Origin: Siccirubricoccus deserti
Lineage (GTDB): Bacteria; Pseudomonadota; Alphaproteobacteria; Acetobacterales; Acetobacteraceae
Reading direction: 5' to 3'
NCBI RefSeq assembly: GCF_014283215.1
Contig: NZ_JACOMF010000035.1
Span: 1 to 53,477, forward strand
DNA length: 53,477 nt
Positions 8,422-15,962 of the stretch are shown one piece after another. Within the stretch, counting starts at the first letter, position 1, and each line of letters opens with the position of its first letter. A program made the translations under genes and the position numbers. The notes below the pieces were generated by a model. That model worked only from the letters and a program-made list of their open reading frames with translations. It was not told the origin of the DNA and ran no database searches.

Positions 8422-9594
8422 ATGCAACCGGTCGCCCTGAGCCTTACGCTCATTCTTGGCGCCATGTCGGCCTTCGGACCGCTGGCGACCGACATGTACC
8501 TTCCCGCCTTTCCGGTCATCCGCCTCGGGCTCGGCACCGATGCCGGTGCGGTGCAACGGACCCTGGCGGCCTTCTTCGCCGGCATGGCGCTGGCGCAGCT
8601 GGTCTATGGACCGCTCGCCGACCGTTTCGGCCGCAAGCCGCCGGCCATGGTGGGTCTGGCCATCTTCACCGCTGGCTCGCTCGGCTGCGCGCTGACCAGC
8701 GATATCGACTGGTTCACCGCATGGCGCTTCGTCCAGGGGATCGGCGGCTGCGCTGGCATGGTGATGGCCCGCGCCATCGTCCGCGACCTGACCCAGGGCA
8801 GTGCCTCGGTGCGGTTGATGTCGCAGCTCATGCTGGTGTCCGGCATGGCGCCCATCCTGGCGCCCTCCATCGGCAGCGCGCTGCTGACGGTGGCCGATTG
8901 GCGGGCGATCTTCTGGGTGCTGGCGCTCTACAGTGCCGGGCTCGCCGTGGTGGTATGGCTCGGGCTGCGGGAAAGCCTGCCGGCGGAGCGGCGGCGGAAG
9001 GATGGGCTGGGGGGTGTCCTGCAGGTCTATGCCCGGCTGCTGGGCAACCGGCATTTCCTCGGACACGCGCTGTCGGGCGCGCTGCCGGCGGCGGGGATGT
9101 TCGCCTATATCGGCGGTTCACCCTTCGTCTTCATGGATCTGCACGGGGTGGCGCCGGCGCATTACGGCATGTTCTTCGGCCTCAATGCCTTCGGCATCAT
9201 GCTGGTGGCGCAGGTCAACGCCCGGTTCGCCCGCCGCATCGCGCCGGAGCGGGCGCTGACCCTGGTGCTGGGCTTCATGGCAGTGGTCGGGCTGCTGCTG
9301 CTGGGCGTGGCGGCGACCGGGGCGGGCGGCTTCCCGGCGATCGCCGCGCTGCTGTTCTGCTATGTCGCCTGCATCGGCGCCACCATGCCGCTGGCGACGA
9401 CGGTGGCGATGGCGCCGCAGGGCAGGGTGGCCGGCAGCGCCTCGGCGCTGATCGGCACGCTGCAGTTCGGCCTGGGCGCGCTGGCCGGCTGGATGGTCGG
9501 CGCACTGCACGATGGAACCGCGGTGCCGATGGCGCTGGGCGTGGCCCTCGCCGGCGTGGGCGGGTTGCTGGCGAAGACGCTGCTGGCGCGGTAG
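8422..9594 (+). CDS. Bcr/CflA-type MFS drug exporter
   Basis: A 390-residue major facilitator with about 12 hydrophobic segments. The N-terminus (FGPLATDMYLPAFP) is typical of the Bcr/CflA drug-efflux subfamily. MFS motif A is seen as GPLADRFGRKP (about 63-73), and the TM5 motif-C region includes SGMAPILAPSIG. Such proteins export bicyclomycin, chloramphenicol-like drugs or metabolites by proton antiport. It starts 54 nt after the CoA ligase without a clear ribosome-binding site, so membership of that operon is uncertain. Confidence 0.88.
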   Translation: MQPVALSLTLILGAMSAFGPLATDMYLPAFPVIRLGLGTDAGAVQRTLAAFFAGMALAQLVYGPLADRFGRKPPAMVGLAIFTAGSLGCALTSDIDWFTAWRFVQGIGGCAGMVMARAIVRDLTQGSASVRLMSQLMLVSGMAPILAPSIGSALLTVADWRAIFWVLALYSAGLAVVVWLGLRESLPAERRRKDGLGGVLQVYARLLGNRHFLGHALSGALPAAGMFAYIGGSPFVFMDLHGVAPAHYGMFFGLNAFGIMLVAQVNARFARRIAPERALTLVLGFMAVVGLLLLGVAATGAGGFPAIAALLFCYVACIGATMPLATTVAMAPQGRVAGSASALIGTLQFGLGALAGWMVGALHDGTAVPMALGVALAGVGGLLAKTLLAR

Positions 9595-9648
9595 CGCGCC
9601 TTCGGGCTGACCGGCAAGCGCCGGAAGCGGCCCTGCAACGCCACCCTG

Positions 9649-9668
9649 TGCGCGGGGAAGCCCGCGCA
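9649..9668. terminator. Stem-loop between convergent genes
   Basis: A perfect 8-bp stem, TGCGCGGG/CCCGCGCA, with a GAAG loop, in the 107-nt gap between the rightward exporter and the leftward CoA ligase. The position suits a bidirectional terminator, but neither side has a T-run. Confidence 0.4.
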
Positions 9669-9701
9669 TGACGGCAAGGGGAGAGGGCGGGTTTCTTCCC
9701 T

Positions 9702-11327
9702 TCAGTCGCCGCGCGCCTGGCCGCGCAGGATGTGCTTCTGGATCTTGCCGGTGCTGGTCCGCGGCAGCTCGGTGAAGATGACCTGCTTCGGCGCCTTGAA
9801 GCCGGCCAGATGCTCACGGACGAAGGCGATCAACTCCGCCTCCGTCGCCGCCGCATCCGACTTCAGCTCGACGAAGGCGCAGGGCACCTCGCCCCATTTC
9901 TCGTCCGGCTTTGCCACCACCGCGGCCAGCGCCACGGCGGGGTGGCGGTACAGCGCCTCCTCCACCTCGATGGAGCTGATGTTCTCGCCGCCCGAGATGA
10001 TGATGTCCTTCGAGCGGTCCTTCAGCTGCACATAGCCATCCGGGTATTTCACCGCGAGGTCGCCGGTGTGGAACCAGCCGCCGGCGAAAGCCGCCTCGGT
10101 CGCCGCCTTGTCCTTGAGGTAGCCCTTCATCACCACATTGCCGCGCATCATCACCTCGCCCATGGTCACGCCATCGGCGGGTACCGGCTCCAGGGTGACC
10201 GGGTCGCGCACCTCGAGGGCTTCCAGCGCCTGATAGCGCACGCCCTGCCGCGCCATCAGCCTGGCCTGTTCCGGTGGCGGCAGCGCGTCCCAGGCGCGGT
10301 TCCATTCGTTGACCACGGCGGGGCCGTAGCATTCGGTGAGACCATAGACATGCAGCACGGCGAAGCCGGCGGCGCGCATCCGTCCCAGCACCGCTTCCGG
10401 CGGCGGCGCCCCGGCGACGACGAATTGCACCTGGTGCGGCAGCGGGCGCTGCTCGGCCGCCGGTGTGTCCAGCAGCGTCGCCATCACCACCGGCGCGCCG
10501 CACATATGGGTGACGCCATGCTCCGCCATCAGCGCCCACATCGCCGCGCCGCGCACCGCCCGCAGGCAGACATGGGTGCCGGCGACGGCGGTGACGGTCC
10601 AGGGGAAGCACCAGCCGTTGCAATGGAACATCGGCAGGCTCCAGAGATAGACCGGATGCCGTGCCATGCTGGCGGACAGCACATTGCCCGTCGCCAGCAG
10701 CTGCGCCCCGCGGTGGTGGTAGACCACGCCCTTCGGCCTTCCTGTGGTGCCGGAGGTGTAGTTCAGCGTGATGGCATCCCATTCGTCGCGCGGCGGCGCC
10801 CAGGCATAGGCCGGATCGCCCTCCGCAAGCAGCGCCTCATAGCCGATCCCGCCCATGGTCTGCGCCCGCGCCGCCGCCGGCGCTTCCGGGTCATCCACCT
10901 CGATCACCAGCGGCGCGGCGCCGGAGATGGCAAGCGCCGCGCGCAGCACCGGCACCAGCTCGCGGTCGACGATGACCGCCTTCGCCTCGCCATGGCTCAG
11001 GATGTAGCTGATGGTGTCGGCGTCGAGCCTTGTGTTGATGGTGTTCAGCACGCCACCCGCCATGGGCACGCCATAGTGGCATTCCAGCATTTCCGGGATG
11101 TTCGGCAGCAGCGCCGCCACCGTGTCGCCGCGACCGATGCCGCGCGCCGCCAGCGCCGAGGCCAGCCGCACGCAGCGCTCCCGCAGGCTGCGGTAGTCGC
11201 GCCGCAGCGCGCCATGCACCACGGCGAGGTGGTCCGGAAACACCGCCGCCGCGCGTTCCAGGAACAGCAGCGGCGTCAGCGGCTGGTGGTTGGCGGGATT
11301 CCGCCCGAGGCCGGTGTCGTAATCCAT
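9702..11327 (-). CDS. Acyl-CoA synthetase, DmdB/medium-chain-like
   Basis: A 541-residue AMP-forming CoA ligase. It contains TSGTTGRPKG (about 191-200), GWFHTGDLAVKYPDGY, SKDIIISGGENISSIEVEEAL and the C-terminal catalytic lysine in STGKIQK. The pattern resembles ligases annotated as 3-methylmercaptopropionyl-CoA or medium-chain acyl-CoA synthetases. The start at 11327 (MDYDTGLGRN) avoids overlapping the upstream crotonase, which ends at 11339. The two genes form a pair that could activate an acid and then process its CoA ester. The exact substrate is unknown. Confidence 0.88.
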   Translation of the reverse strand: MDYDTGLGRNPANHQPLTPLLFLERAAAVFPDHLAVVHGALRRDYRSLRERCVRLASALAARGIGRGDTVAALLPNIPEMLECHYGVPMAGGVLNTINTRLDADTISYILSHGEAKAVIVDRELVPVLRAALAISGAAPLVIEVDDPEAPAAARAQTMGGIGYEALLAEGDPAYAWAPPRDEWDAITLNYTSGTTGRPKGVVYHHRGAQLLATGNVLSASMARHPVYLWSLPMFHCNGWCFPWTVTAVAGTHVCLRAVRGAAMWALMAEHGVTHMCGAPVVMATLLDTPAAEQRPLPHQVQFVVAGAPPPEAVLGRMRAAGFAVLHVYGLTECYGPAVVNEWNRAWDALPPPEQARLMARQGVRYQALEALEVRDPVTLEPVPADGVTMGEVMMRGNVVMKGYLKDKAATEAAFAGGWFHTGDLAVKYPDGYVQLKDRSKDIIISGGENISSIEVEEALYRHPAVALAAVVAKPDEKWGEVPCAFVELKSDAAATEAELIAFVREHLAGFKAPKQVIFTELPRTSTGKIQKHILRGQARGD

Positions 11328-11338
11328 CGCTGCCCGTC

Positions 11339-12139
11339 CTACTCGTGCCGCCATTCCGGCTTGCGCTTGCCGAGGAAGGCGCCGATGCCTTCCGCCGCAT
11401 CCGCCGCCAGCAGGTTCTCGACCATCACCTGGCCGGCCGTCGCATAGGCTTCGGCCAGCGGCTGCGCCGCCTGCATGTTGAAGCCACGCTTGCCCATGCG
11501 CAGCGCGACGGCAGAGCGGGCGGCGACGCGCTGGGCCAGCGCCATGGCCGCCGGCAGCGCCTCGCCGGCCGGCACCACGCGGTTGACCAGCCCCATGCGC
11601 AGCGCCTCATCCGCCGGGATCATCTCGCCGAGCAGCAGCATCTCCATCGCCGCCTTGCGCGGTACGGCGCGGGCCAGCGCCACGCCAGGCGTGGTGCAGA
11701 ACAGCCCGATGTCCACGCCAGGAGTGCAGAATCCGGCGCCCTCGGCAGCCACCACCAGGTCGCAGCTCGCGGCGAGCTGGCAGCCGGCGGCGGTGGCGAT
11801 GCCCTCCACCGCGGCGACGACCGGCTGCGGCAGGGTGACCACCGACTGCATCACCGCGCTGCAGGCCGCCATGGTCTCGGCGAAGAAAGCGGCGCCGCCA
11901 TCGGCATCGGTGCGGTGCGCGGCGATCTCCTTCAGGTCGTGGCCGGCGGAGAAGGCGCGGCCCTCGGCGGCGATCACCACGCAGCGGATGGCCTCATCCC
12001 CGCCAACCTCGTCCAGCGCCGCCTGCAGCGCGGCGATCATGGCAAGGGAGAGGCTGTTGCGCGCTGCCGGCCGGTTGAGGGTGAGCAGAGCGACCGCGCC
12101 CACATCCTGGCGCAGCACGGCGGGCGAATTGTCGAGCAT
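11339..12139 (-). CDS. Enoyl-CoA hydratase/isomerase family protein, ECHDC3-like
   Basis: A 266-residue crotonase-fold protein. The segments AGCQLAASCD, TPGVDIGLFCTTPGVALARAVPRKAA and GLVNRVVP match the ECHDC3 subfamily closely. The two glutamates that add water in classical enoyl-CoA hydratases are missing: the expected G-x-E-L-A position reads CQLA, and the P-E-V-x-L-G position reads PGVDIG. The oxyanion-hole segment SAGHDLKEI is intact. It may therefore bind an acyl-CoA without acting as a hydratase. A GGGAG site precedes the ATG, and the adjacent CoA ligase follows after 11 nt. Confidence 0.88.
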   Translation of the reverse strand: MLDNSPAVLRQDVGAVALLTLNRPAARNSLSLAMIAALQAALDEVGGDEAIRCVVIAAEGRAFSAGHDLKEIAAHRTDADGGAAFFAETMAACSAVMQSVVTLPQPVVAAVEGIATAAGCQLAASCDLVVAAEGAGFCTPGVDIGLFCTTPGVALARAVPRKAAMEMLLLGEMIPADEALRMGLVNRVVPAGEALPAAMALAQRVAARSAVALRMGKRGFNMQAAQPLAEAYATAGQVMVENLLAADAAEGIGAFLGKRKPEWRHE

Positions 12140-12300
12140 CCGGCGTCTCCCTTGGCGGCTTAGTATCGCGTCCCGGGCCGGCGCGGGGCAAGGGCGGGAA
12201 GGCTTTCTGCACCTTCCGGGTGGCGCTGACGGATCGATCCGCGGGGACGGGATGGCCGGGCCCGCAACCCCGCCTCTGCCACGGAAACGGAGGTTTTGGG

Positions 12301-12798
12301 TCAGCTTTCCAGAAAGGCGCGGTGATAATCGACCATTCCTCTGGGTTGTTCTTGTCCGAAGCCGAACCGCTGGAAGTACTCCGCAGGCACGTCGCCGTAC
12401 CGGAGAGCAGGATCACTGCTGAAGCCGAAGCGAGCGTAATAGGCTGGATCACCCAGGACGACGCAGCCTTGGGCGCCCTGCTTCCTGAGTTCGTCGAGAC
12501 CCGCGCGAATCAACGCCTGCCCAATGCCGCTTCGCTGCCTGTCGCTTCGGACTGCCACCGGACCCAGGCCGAACCGGCCCGTTGCCACCCCATCAATCGT
12601 GACCGGGGAGAAGGCGACATGGCCGATGACCTCGCCCTCATCCTCTGCGACCAGAGAGATGGTCAATGCGCCGTCCCGCCGGAGGGCGTCCACTATGACG
12701 GTTTCCGTGCCGCTGCTGTGCGGTGCATCCGTGAATGCCTCCGCCACGACGGCGCGGATTGCTTGGATATCGGAAAATTCTTCGGGCCGGATTTTCAT
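12301..12798 (-). CDS. GNAT-family N-acetyltransferase
   Basis: A 165-residue single-domain GNAT, similar in layout to YhbS-type acetyltransferases. The acetyl-CoA pyrophosphate loop is visible as RQRSGIGQAL, preceded by the beta-strand GRFGLGPVAV, and the C-terminus contains VLGDPAYYARFGF. It is probably monocistronic. Third codon positions are less GC-biased than in neighbouring genes, which could mean more recent acquisition. The acceptor substrate is unknown. Confidence 0.85.
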   Translation of the reverse strand: MKIRPEEFSDIQAIRAVVAEAFTDAPHSSGTETVIVDALRRDGALTISLVAEDEGEVIGHVAFSPVTIDGVATGRFGLGPVAVRSDRQRSGIGQALIRAGLDELRKQGAQGCVVLGDPAYYARFGFSSDPALRYGDVPAEYFQRFGFGQEQPRGMVDYHRAFLES

Positions 12799-13106
12799 GC
12801 CTTGCTGTTGCCCCCTTTACTCTCGGGGATCAAGCAGGGCCATCTCGTTGCAAAAGCGGTCGATTACGGAACAGGCTGGGCCGCCTAGGTCCACTGTCCA
12901 CCCACAGCAACGGCTTCTACGTGGGTTTCACCTTGAGGGGCGCGTTGTCGTGGAGCCGGTAAAGGCGCCCTCTCGTTCTCGACTTGGAATTTTTGGCGTC
13001 GCGGAGAACTGCACCAGCCTCAGCGCTGATTGCTCGACCCAAGCGTCGGTGGTGAGACGGCGATAGGACCCACCATGCACAAGCCCACGCCGGGGTCATG
13101 GGAGGC

Positions 13107-13151
13107 GGGGAGGCGCTTGCCTCCCCGGTGAAGGGTGGGGGCAGAACCCCC
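13107..13151. repeat. Two adjacent hairpins
   Basis: A perfect 8-bp stem GGGGAGGC/GCCTCCCC with a 4-nt loop, then a 5-bp GGGGG/CCCCC stem with a 5-nt loop, placed next to dispersed repeat copy A. They may be part of a compound intergenic element. Confidence 0.55.
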
Positions 13152-13156
13152 GATTT

Positions 13157-13289
13157 GGAACTCCCCACAAAACCGCTTCGCAGTTTTGCGGGGGCCCCGA
13201 TGATCCCCTCCCGATCGGCGCTTCGGCACGCCTTCCGCGGCAAAGCCGCGGAAGGACACCAGGACGTGTCCGGTGTTGATAGGCACTCT
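13157..13289 (-). repeat. Dispersed about 133-nt repeat, copy A (inverted)
   Basis: The reverse complement of this stretch aligns along its whole length, with one single-base indel, to 45535-45666, and over its 3' two-thirds to 43976-44073. It contains a perfect 11-bp stem with a 3-nt loop at 13231-13255, starting CCTTCCGCGGC. Unlike the other two copies, it does not abut a stop codon. Confidence 0.8.
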
Positions 13290-13359
13290 TAGTGCCTTGA
13301 TCCTAAAAATGTTTTCCAATGCTGGCGCCTGACGGGGGCCGTCCTGGCGCCAAGCCCCG

Positions 13360-13758
13360 TCAGGCCGGGGTGAACATCGTCGCCGGCGGGGAATCGCCCT
13401 GGGTCGGCTTGAAGACGACCTTCACCTTCTGGCCGATCTTCAGGCTGTCCAGATCGCAGTCGACGATGTTGGTGAAGACGCGCACGCCCTCATCCAGCTC
13501 GACATAGGCGACGCAGTACGGCTCCTTCGTCCGCATCACCGTGTAGGTGTAGATGGTGCCGGTACCCTTGGCCTGCACCAGCTCGACATTGTTCGAGAGG
13601 GTGAAGGGGGAGCAGCCGCGCGGGTACCAGAAATGCTTGTTCGTGTCCTTGCAGAGGCCGATCAGCAGCCGGCCTTCACGGGCGGCGTCGAAATAGGGCT
13701 TGTTGGTCGGGTCCACCTGGATGGCGGGAAGGGTGCGGTTGGAAGCTGGCGTTGCCAT
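13360..13758 (-). CDS. DUF35 OB-fold protein with degenerate zinc ribbon
   Basis: A 132-residue protein of the DUF35 (OB-fold nucleic-acid-binding-like) family. DUF35 proteins usually carry an N-terminal rubredoxin-like ribbon with two Cys pairs and act as partners of thiolase-fold enzymes, binding acyl-CoA. Here only C36 (GLCKD) and C49 (PRGCS) remain where four cysteines would be expected, so zinc binding is doubtful. The OB part is normal: GTGTIYTYTVM, VAYVELDEGVRVFTNIV, IGQKVKVVF. AAGGAG precedes the ATG. It follows the thiolase-like gene on the same strand, the usual pairing. Confidence 0.87.
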   Translation of the reverse strand: MATPASNRTLPAIQVDPTNKPYFDAAREGRLLIGLCKDTNKHFWYPRGCSPFTLSNNVELVQAKGTGTIYTYTVMRTKEPYCVAYVELDEGVRVFTNIVDCDLDSLKIGQKVKVVFKPTQGDSPPATMFTPA

Positions 13759-13792
13759 GGTCTTGTCTCCTTGAGGTCGGCCGAGTCACGCT

Positions 13793-13824
13793 TGCGCGCC
13801 TTGCGGCGCGCCTTGCGGCGCGCC
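13793..13824. repeat. 12-bp tandem repeat between the thiolase and OB-fold genes
   Basis: A unit of roughly GGCGCGCCTTGC is repeated about 2.6 times. Because GGCGCGCC is its own reverse complement, adjacent units can also form a stem-loop. It lies in the 80-nt space between two genes that probably form one transcript. Confidence 0.6.
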
Positions 13825-13838
13825 GGCGATCGGGCGAC

Positions 13839-15011
13839 TCACTCCCTCTCCAGGATGACGGTCGCGCTGCCGTGCCGCGTGCCGAGCAGCCCGCCGGTGC
13901 CATGCGCCAGCGCCAGGGTGCAGCCCGGCACCTGCACCTTCGGATGCGCCTCGCCGCGCAGTTGCCGCACCGCCTCGATCACCTTGGTCATGCCGCCGCG
14001 GTTGGCCGGGTGGTTGTTGCAGAGCCCGCCGCCATCGGTGTTGAAGGGCAGCTTGCCGACGCCGCTGATGAGATTGCCGTCGCTGACGAATTTCCCGCCC
14101 TGGCCCTTCTCGCAAAAGCCGAGATCCTCCAGCTGCATCAGCACGGTGATGGTGAAGCTGTCGTAGATGCTGGCGTACTGGATGTCCTGCGGCGTCACCC
14201 CGGCTTCCTCGAAGGCGCGCGGGCCGGACCAGCGGGCGCCGGAGAAGGTTACGTCGGTGTAGCCGGCATTCTGGTTCTTGGTCGCCTCGCCATGGCCCTT
14301 CACCTTGACCAGCGGGCGCTTCAGCGACTTCGCGATCTCCGGCCGGGTGATGATCAGCGCGCCGCCGCCATCCGAGATCACGCAGCAATCCAGCCGGTGC
14401 AGCGGGTCGGAGACCATGGGCGAGTTCACCACATCCTCGACCGTCACCACCTTGCGCAGCATCGCATGCTCGTTCCACTGCGCGTGGTGGCTGGCCGCGA
14501 CCTTGATCCAGGCGAGCTGCTCGCTGGTGGTGCCGAACTCATGCATGTGGCGCATCGCGCACATCGCGTAGACATTGGCGACGGTGCGGCCATAGACCAT
14601 CTCGAAGGGGTCGTCCGGCACATTGGCGCCCCAGGTGCGCGGCGCGGTGCCGGTCGCCATCGCTTCGGCCCGCGGCCGCCCGGCCAGGGTCACCAGCGCG
14701 ACGTCGCAGAGGCCGAGCGCGATCGCCTCCGCCGCGTGGCCCACATGCAGCACGTAGGAGGAACCGCCGACATCGGTGCTGTCGAGGTGCCTGAGCTTCG
14801 TCAGGCCAAGGTAGTCGGCCATGTTCAGCGGGCCAAGGCCGGGCGCGGCGCCGGTGCAGAAATAGCCGTCGATGTCGTCCTTGGAGAGGCCGGCATCCTG
14901 CAAGGCGCCGAAGGCGACCTCGGCATGGAGTTGCGCCACGGATTTGTCGTCGGCCTTGCGCGTCGGGTGCTCATAGGCCCCGACGATGTAGGCCTTGCCG
15001 TTGATGCTCAT
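13839..15011 (-). CDS. Thiolase-like protein (SCP-x/Ltp2 type) lacking the nucleophilic cysteine
   Basis: A 390-residue thiolase-fold protein with family landmarks: DDIDGYFCTG, GLCDVALVTLAGRPRAEA, DCCVISDGGGALIIT, IYDSFTITVLMQLEDLGF and NTDGGGL. In working thiolases a nucleophilic cysteine sits at the start of the helix after the second strand. Here that region (about residues 80-92) reads STDVGGSSYVLHV with no cysteine. That loss is known in Ltp2-type retro-aldolases, which cleave acyl-CoA side chains together with a DUF35 partner. The adjacent OB-fold gene fits that model. A good ribosome-binding site (GGGAGGGG) precedes the ATG. An aldolase role is inference; an inactive scaffold is the alternative. 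Confidence 0.85.
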   Translation of the reverse strand: MSINGKAYIVGAYEHPTRKADDKSVAQLHAEVAFGALQDAGLSKDDIDGYFCTGAAPGLGPLNMADYLGLTKLRHLDSTDVGGSSYVLHVGHAAEAIALGLCDVALVTLAGRPRAEAMATGTAPRTWGANVPDDPFEMVYGRTVANVYAMCAMRHMHEFGTTSEQLAWIKVAASHHAQWNEHAMLRKVVTVEDVVNSPMVSDPLHRLDCCVISDGGGALIITRPEIAKSLKRPLVKVKGHGEATKNQNAGYTDVTFSGARWSGPRAFEEAGVTPQDIQYASIYDSFTITVLMQLEDLGFCEKGQGGKFVSDGNLISGVGKLPFNTDGGGLCNNHPANRGGMTKVIEAVRQLRGEAHPKVQVPGCTLALAHGTGGLLGTRHGSATVILERE

Positions 15012-15079
15012 GGGTGGTCAGCCCCTCCCTTGGAATGGCGCGCAACCTCGCCTTGCGCGCGGCGGGCGTCAAGCCGGGC

Positions 15080-15847
15080 TCATACCACGCTGGTCAGCCC
15101 GCCATCGACATAGAGCAGGTGACCGTTGACGTAGCTCGATGCGTCGGAGGCAAGGAAGACCGCCGCTCCCACCAGCTCCGGCAGCTCGCCCCAGCGGCCG
15201 GCGGGCGTGCGCTTGCAGAGCCAGTCGTTGAACTCCGGGTTGGCGCGCAGCGGCGCGGTCAGCTCGGTACTGAAATAGCCGGGGGCGATGCCGTTGCACT
15301 GGATGCCGTGCTTCGCCCAGTCGGCGCACATCGCCTTGGTCAGCATGCCGATGGCGCCCTTGGTCGCGGTATAGGGGCCTGTCGTCGCGCGGCCGAGCAT
15401 GCTCATCACGCTGCAGGTGTTGATGATCTTGCCCTGGCCGCGCGCCACCATCCCCTTCGCCACCGCGCGGGCGCAGTAGAAGGCGCTGTGCAGGTTGGTG
15501 GCGATGACGGTGTGCCAGGTCTCGTCCGGCATCTCGTGCAGCGCGCCGCGCAGGTTCACCCCGGCATTGTTGCAGAGGATGCCGACCGGGCCGAGCTCCG
15601 CCTCGATCCGCGCCACGCCGGCATCCACCGCGGCGCTGTCGGTGACGTCGAAGGCGGCGATGTCCACCGCCAGCCCATCCGCCTTCAGCCGCGCCGCCGC
15701 CGCTTCCAGCTTCGCCCGGTCGCGGCCGTTCAGCACCACCGCCGCCCCGGCCTCCGCCAGCCCGCGGGCCAGGGCCAGGCCGATCCCCTGGCTGGATCCG
15801 GTGATCAGGGCGCGCCGCCCGGTGAGGTCGAACAGCTTGAGCGACAT
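15080..15847 (-). CDS. idnO: SDR-family gluconate 5-dehydrogenase-like oxidoreductase
   Basis: A 255-residue classical short-chain dehydrogenase: TGSSQGIG cofactor loop (16-23), NNAG (93-96), and catalytic S146, Y159 and K163 in PYTATKG. The C-terminal blocks GIAPGYFSTELT, WLCKRTPAGRWG and VNGHLLYVDGG match E. coli IdnO (5-ketogluconate reductase) well as I recall it. A GTG six codons upstream is possible, but ATG 15847 has a GGGGAT site at a suitable distance. It is divergent from a 2-hydroxyacid dehydrogenase pseudogene and an idnD-like gene, which supports an idonate/ketogluconate role. Confidence 0.8.
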   Translation of the reverse strand: MSLKLFDLTGRRALITGSSQGIGLALARGLAEAGAAVVLNGRDRAKLEAAAARLKADGLAVDIAAFDVTDSAAVDAGVARIEAELGPVGILCNNAGVNLRGALHEMPDETWHTVIATNLHSAFYCARAVAKGMVARGQGKIINTCSVMSMLGRATTGPYTATKGAIGMLTKAMCADWAKHGIQCNGIAPGYFSTELTAPLRANPEFNDWLCKRTPAGRWGELPELVGAAVFLASDASSYVNGHLLYVDGGLTSVV

Positions 15848-15962
15848 GGATCCATCCCCTGACACGGCCAGCCCGTTGATGTCACGGCAGTCTCCGCCAT
15901 GAGGCGTTCCGCCGGGCGGCGATCTGCTTTACTTCTCCCGCAAACAAGCAGGGGACGCCCGC

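Larger units (their letters stand above)
12799..13359. other. 561-nt gene-free, repeat-rich gap
   Basis: Positions 12799-13080 show no convincing gene in any frame. From 13107 the region is a chain of inverted repeats: GGGGAGGC/GCCTCCCC (13107-13126), GGGGG/CCCCC (13137-13151), the large dispersed repeat copy A (13157-13289), and GGCACT/AGTGCC (13282-13296). A short AT-rich tract follows at 13297-13320. Minus-strand frames through the repeat give arginine-rich nonsense peptides and are not genes. Confidence 0.6.

Noticed and set aside
6316..9066. A minus-strand frame of over 900 codons
   Set aside because: Antisense to the TctC, CoA ligase and MFS genes, all of which have clear family motifs.
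12917..13319. Minus-strand frames through repeat copy A
   Set aside because: Translations such as RSADREGIIGAP come from the dispersed repeat, which recurs in non-coding gaps elsewhere in the window.
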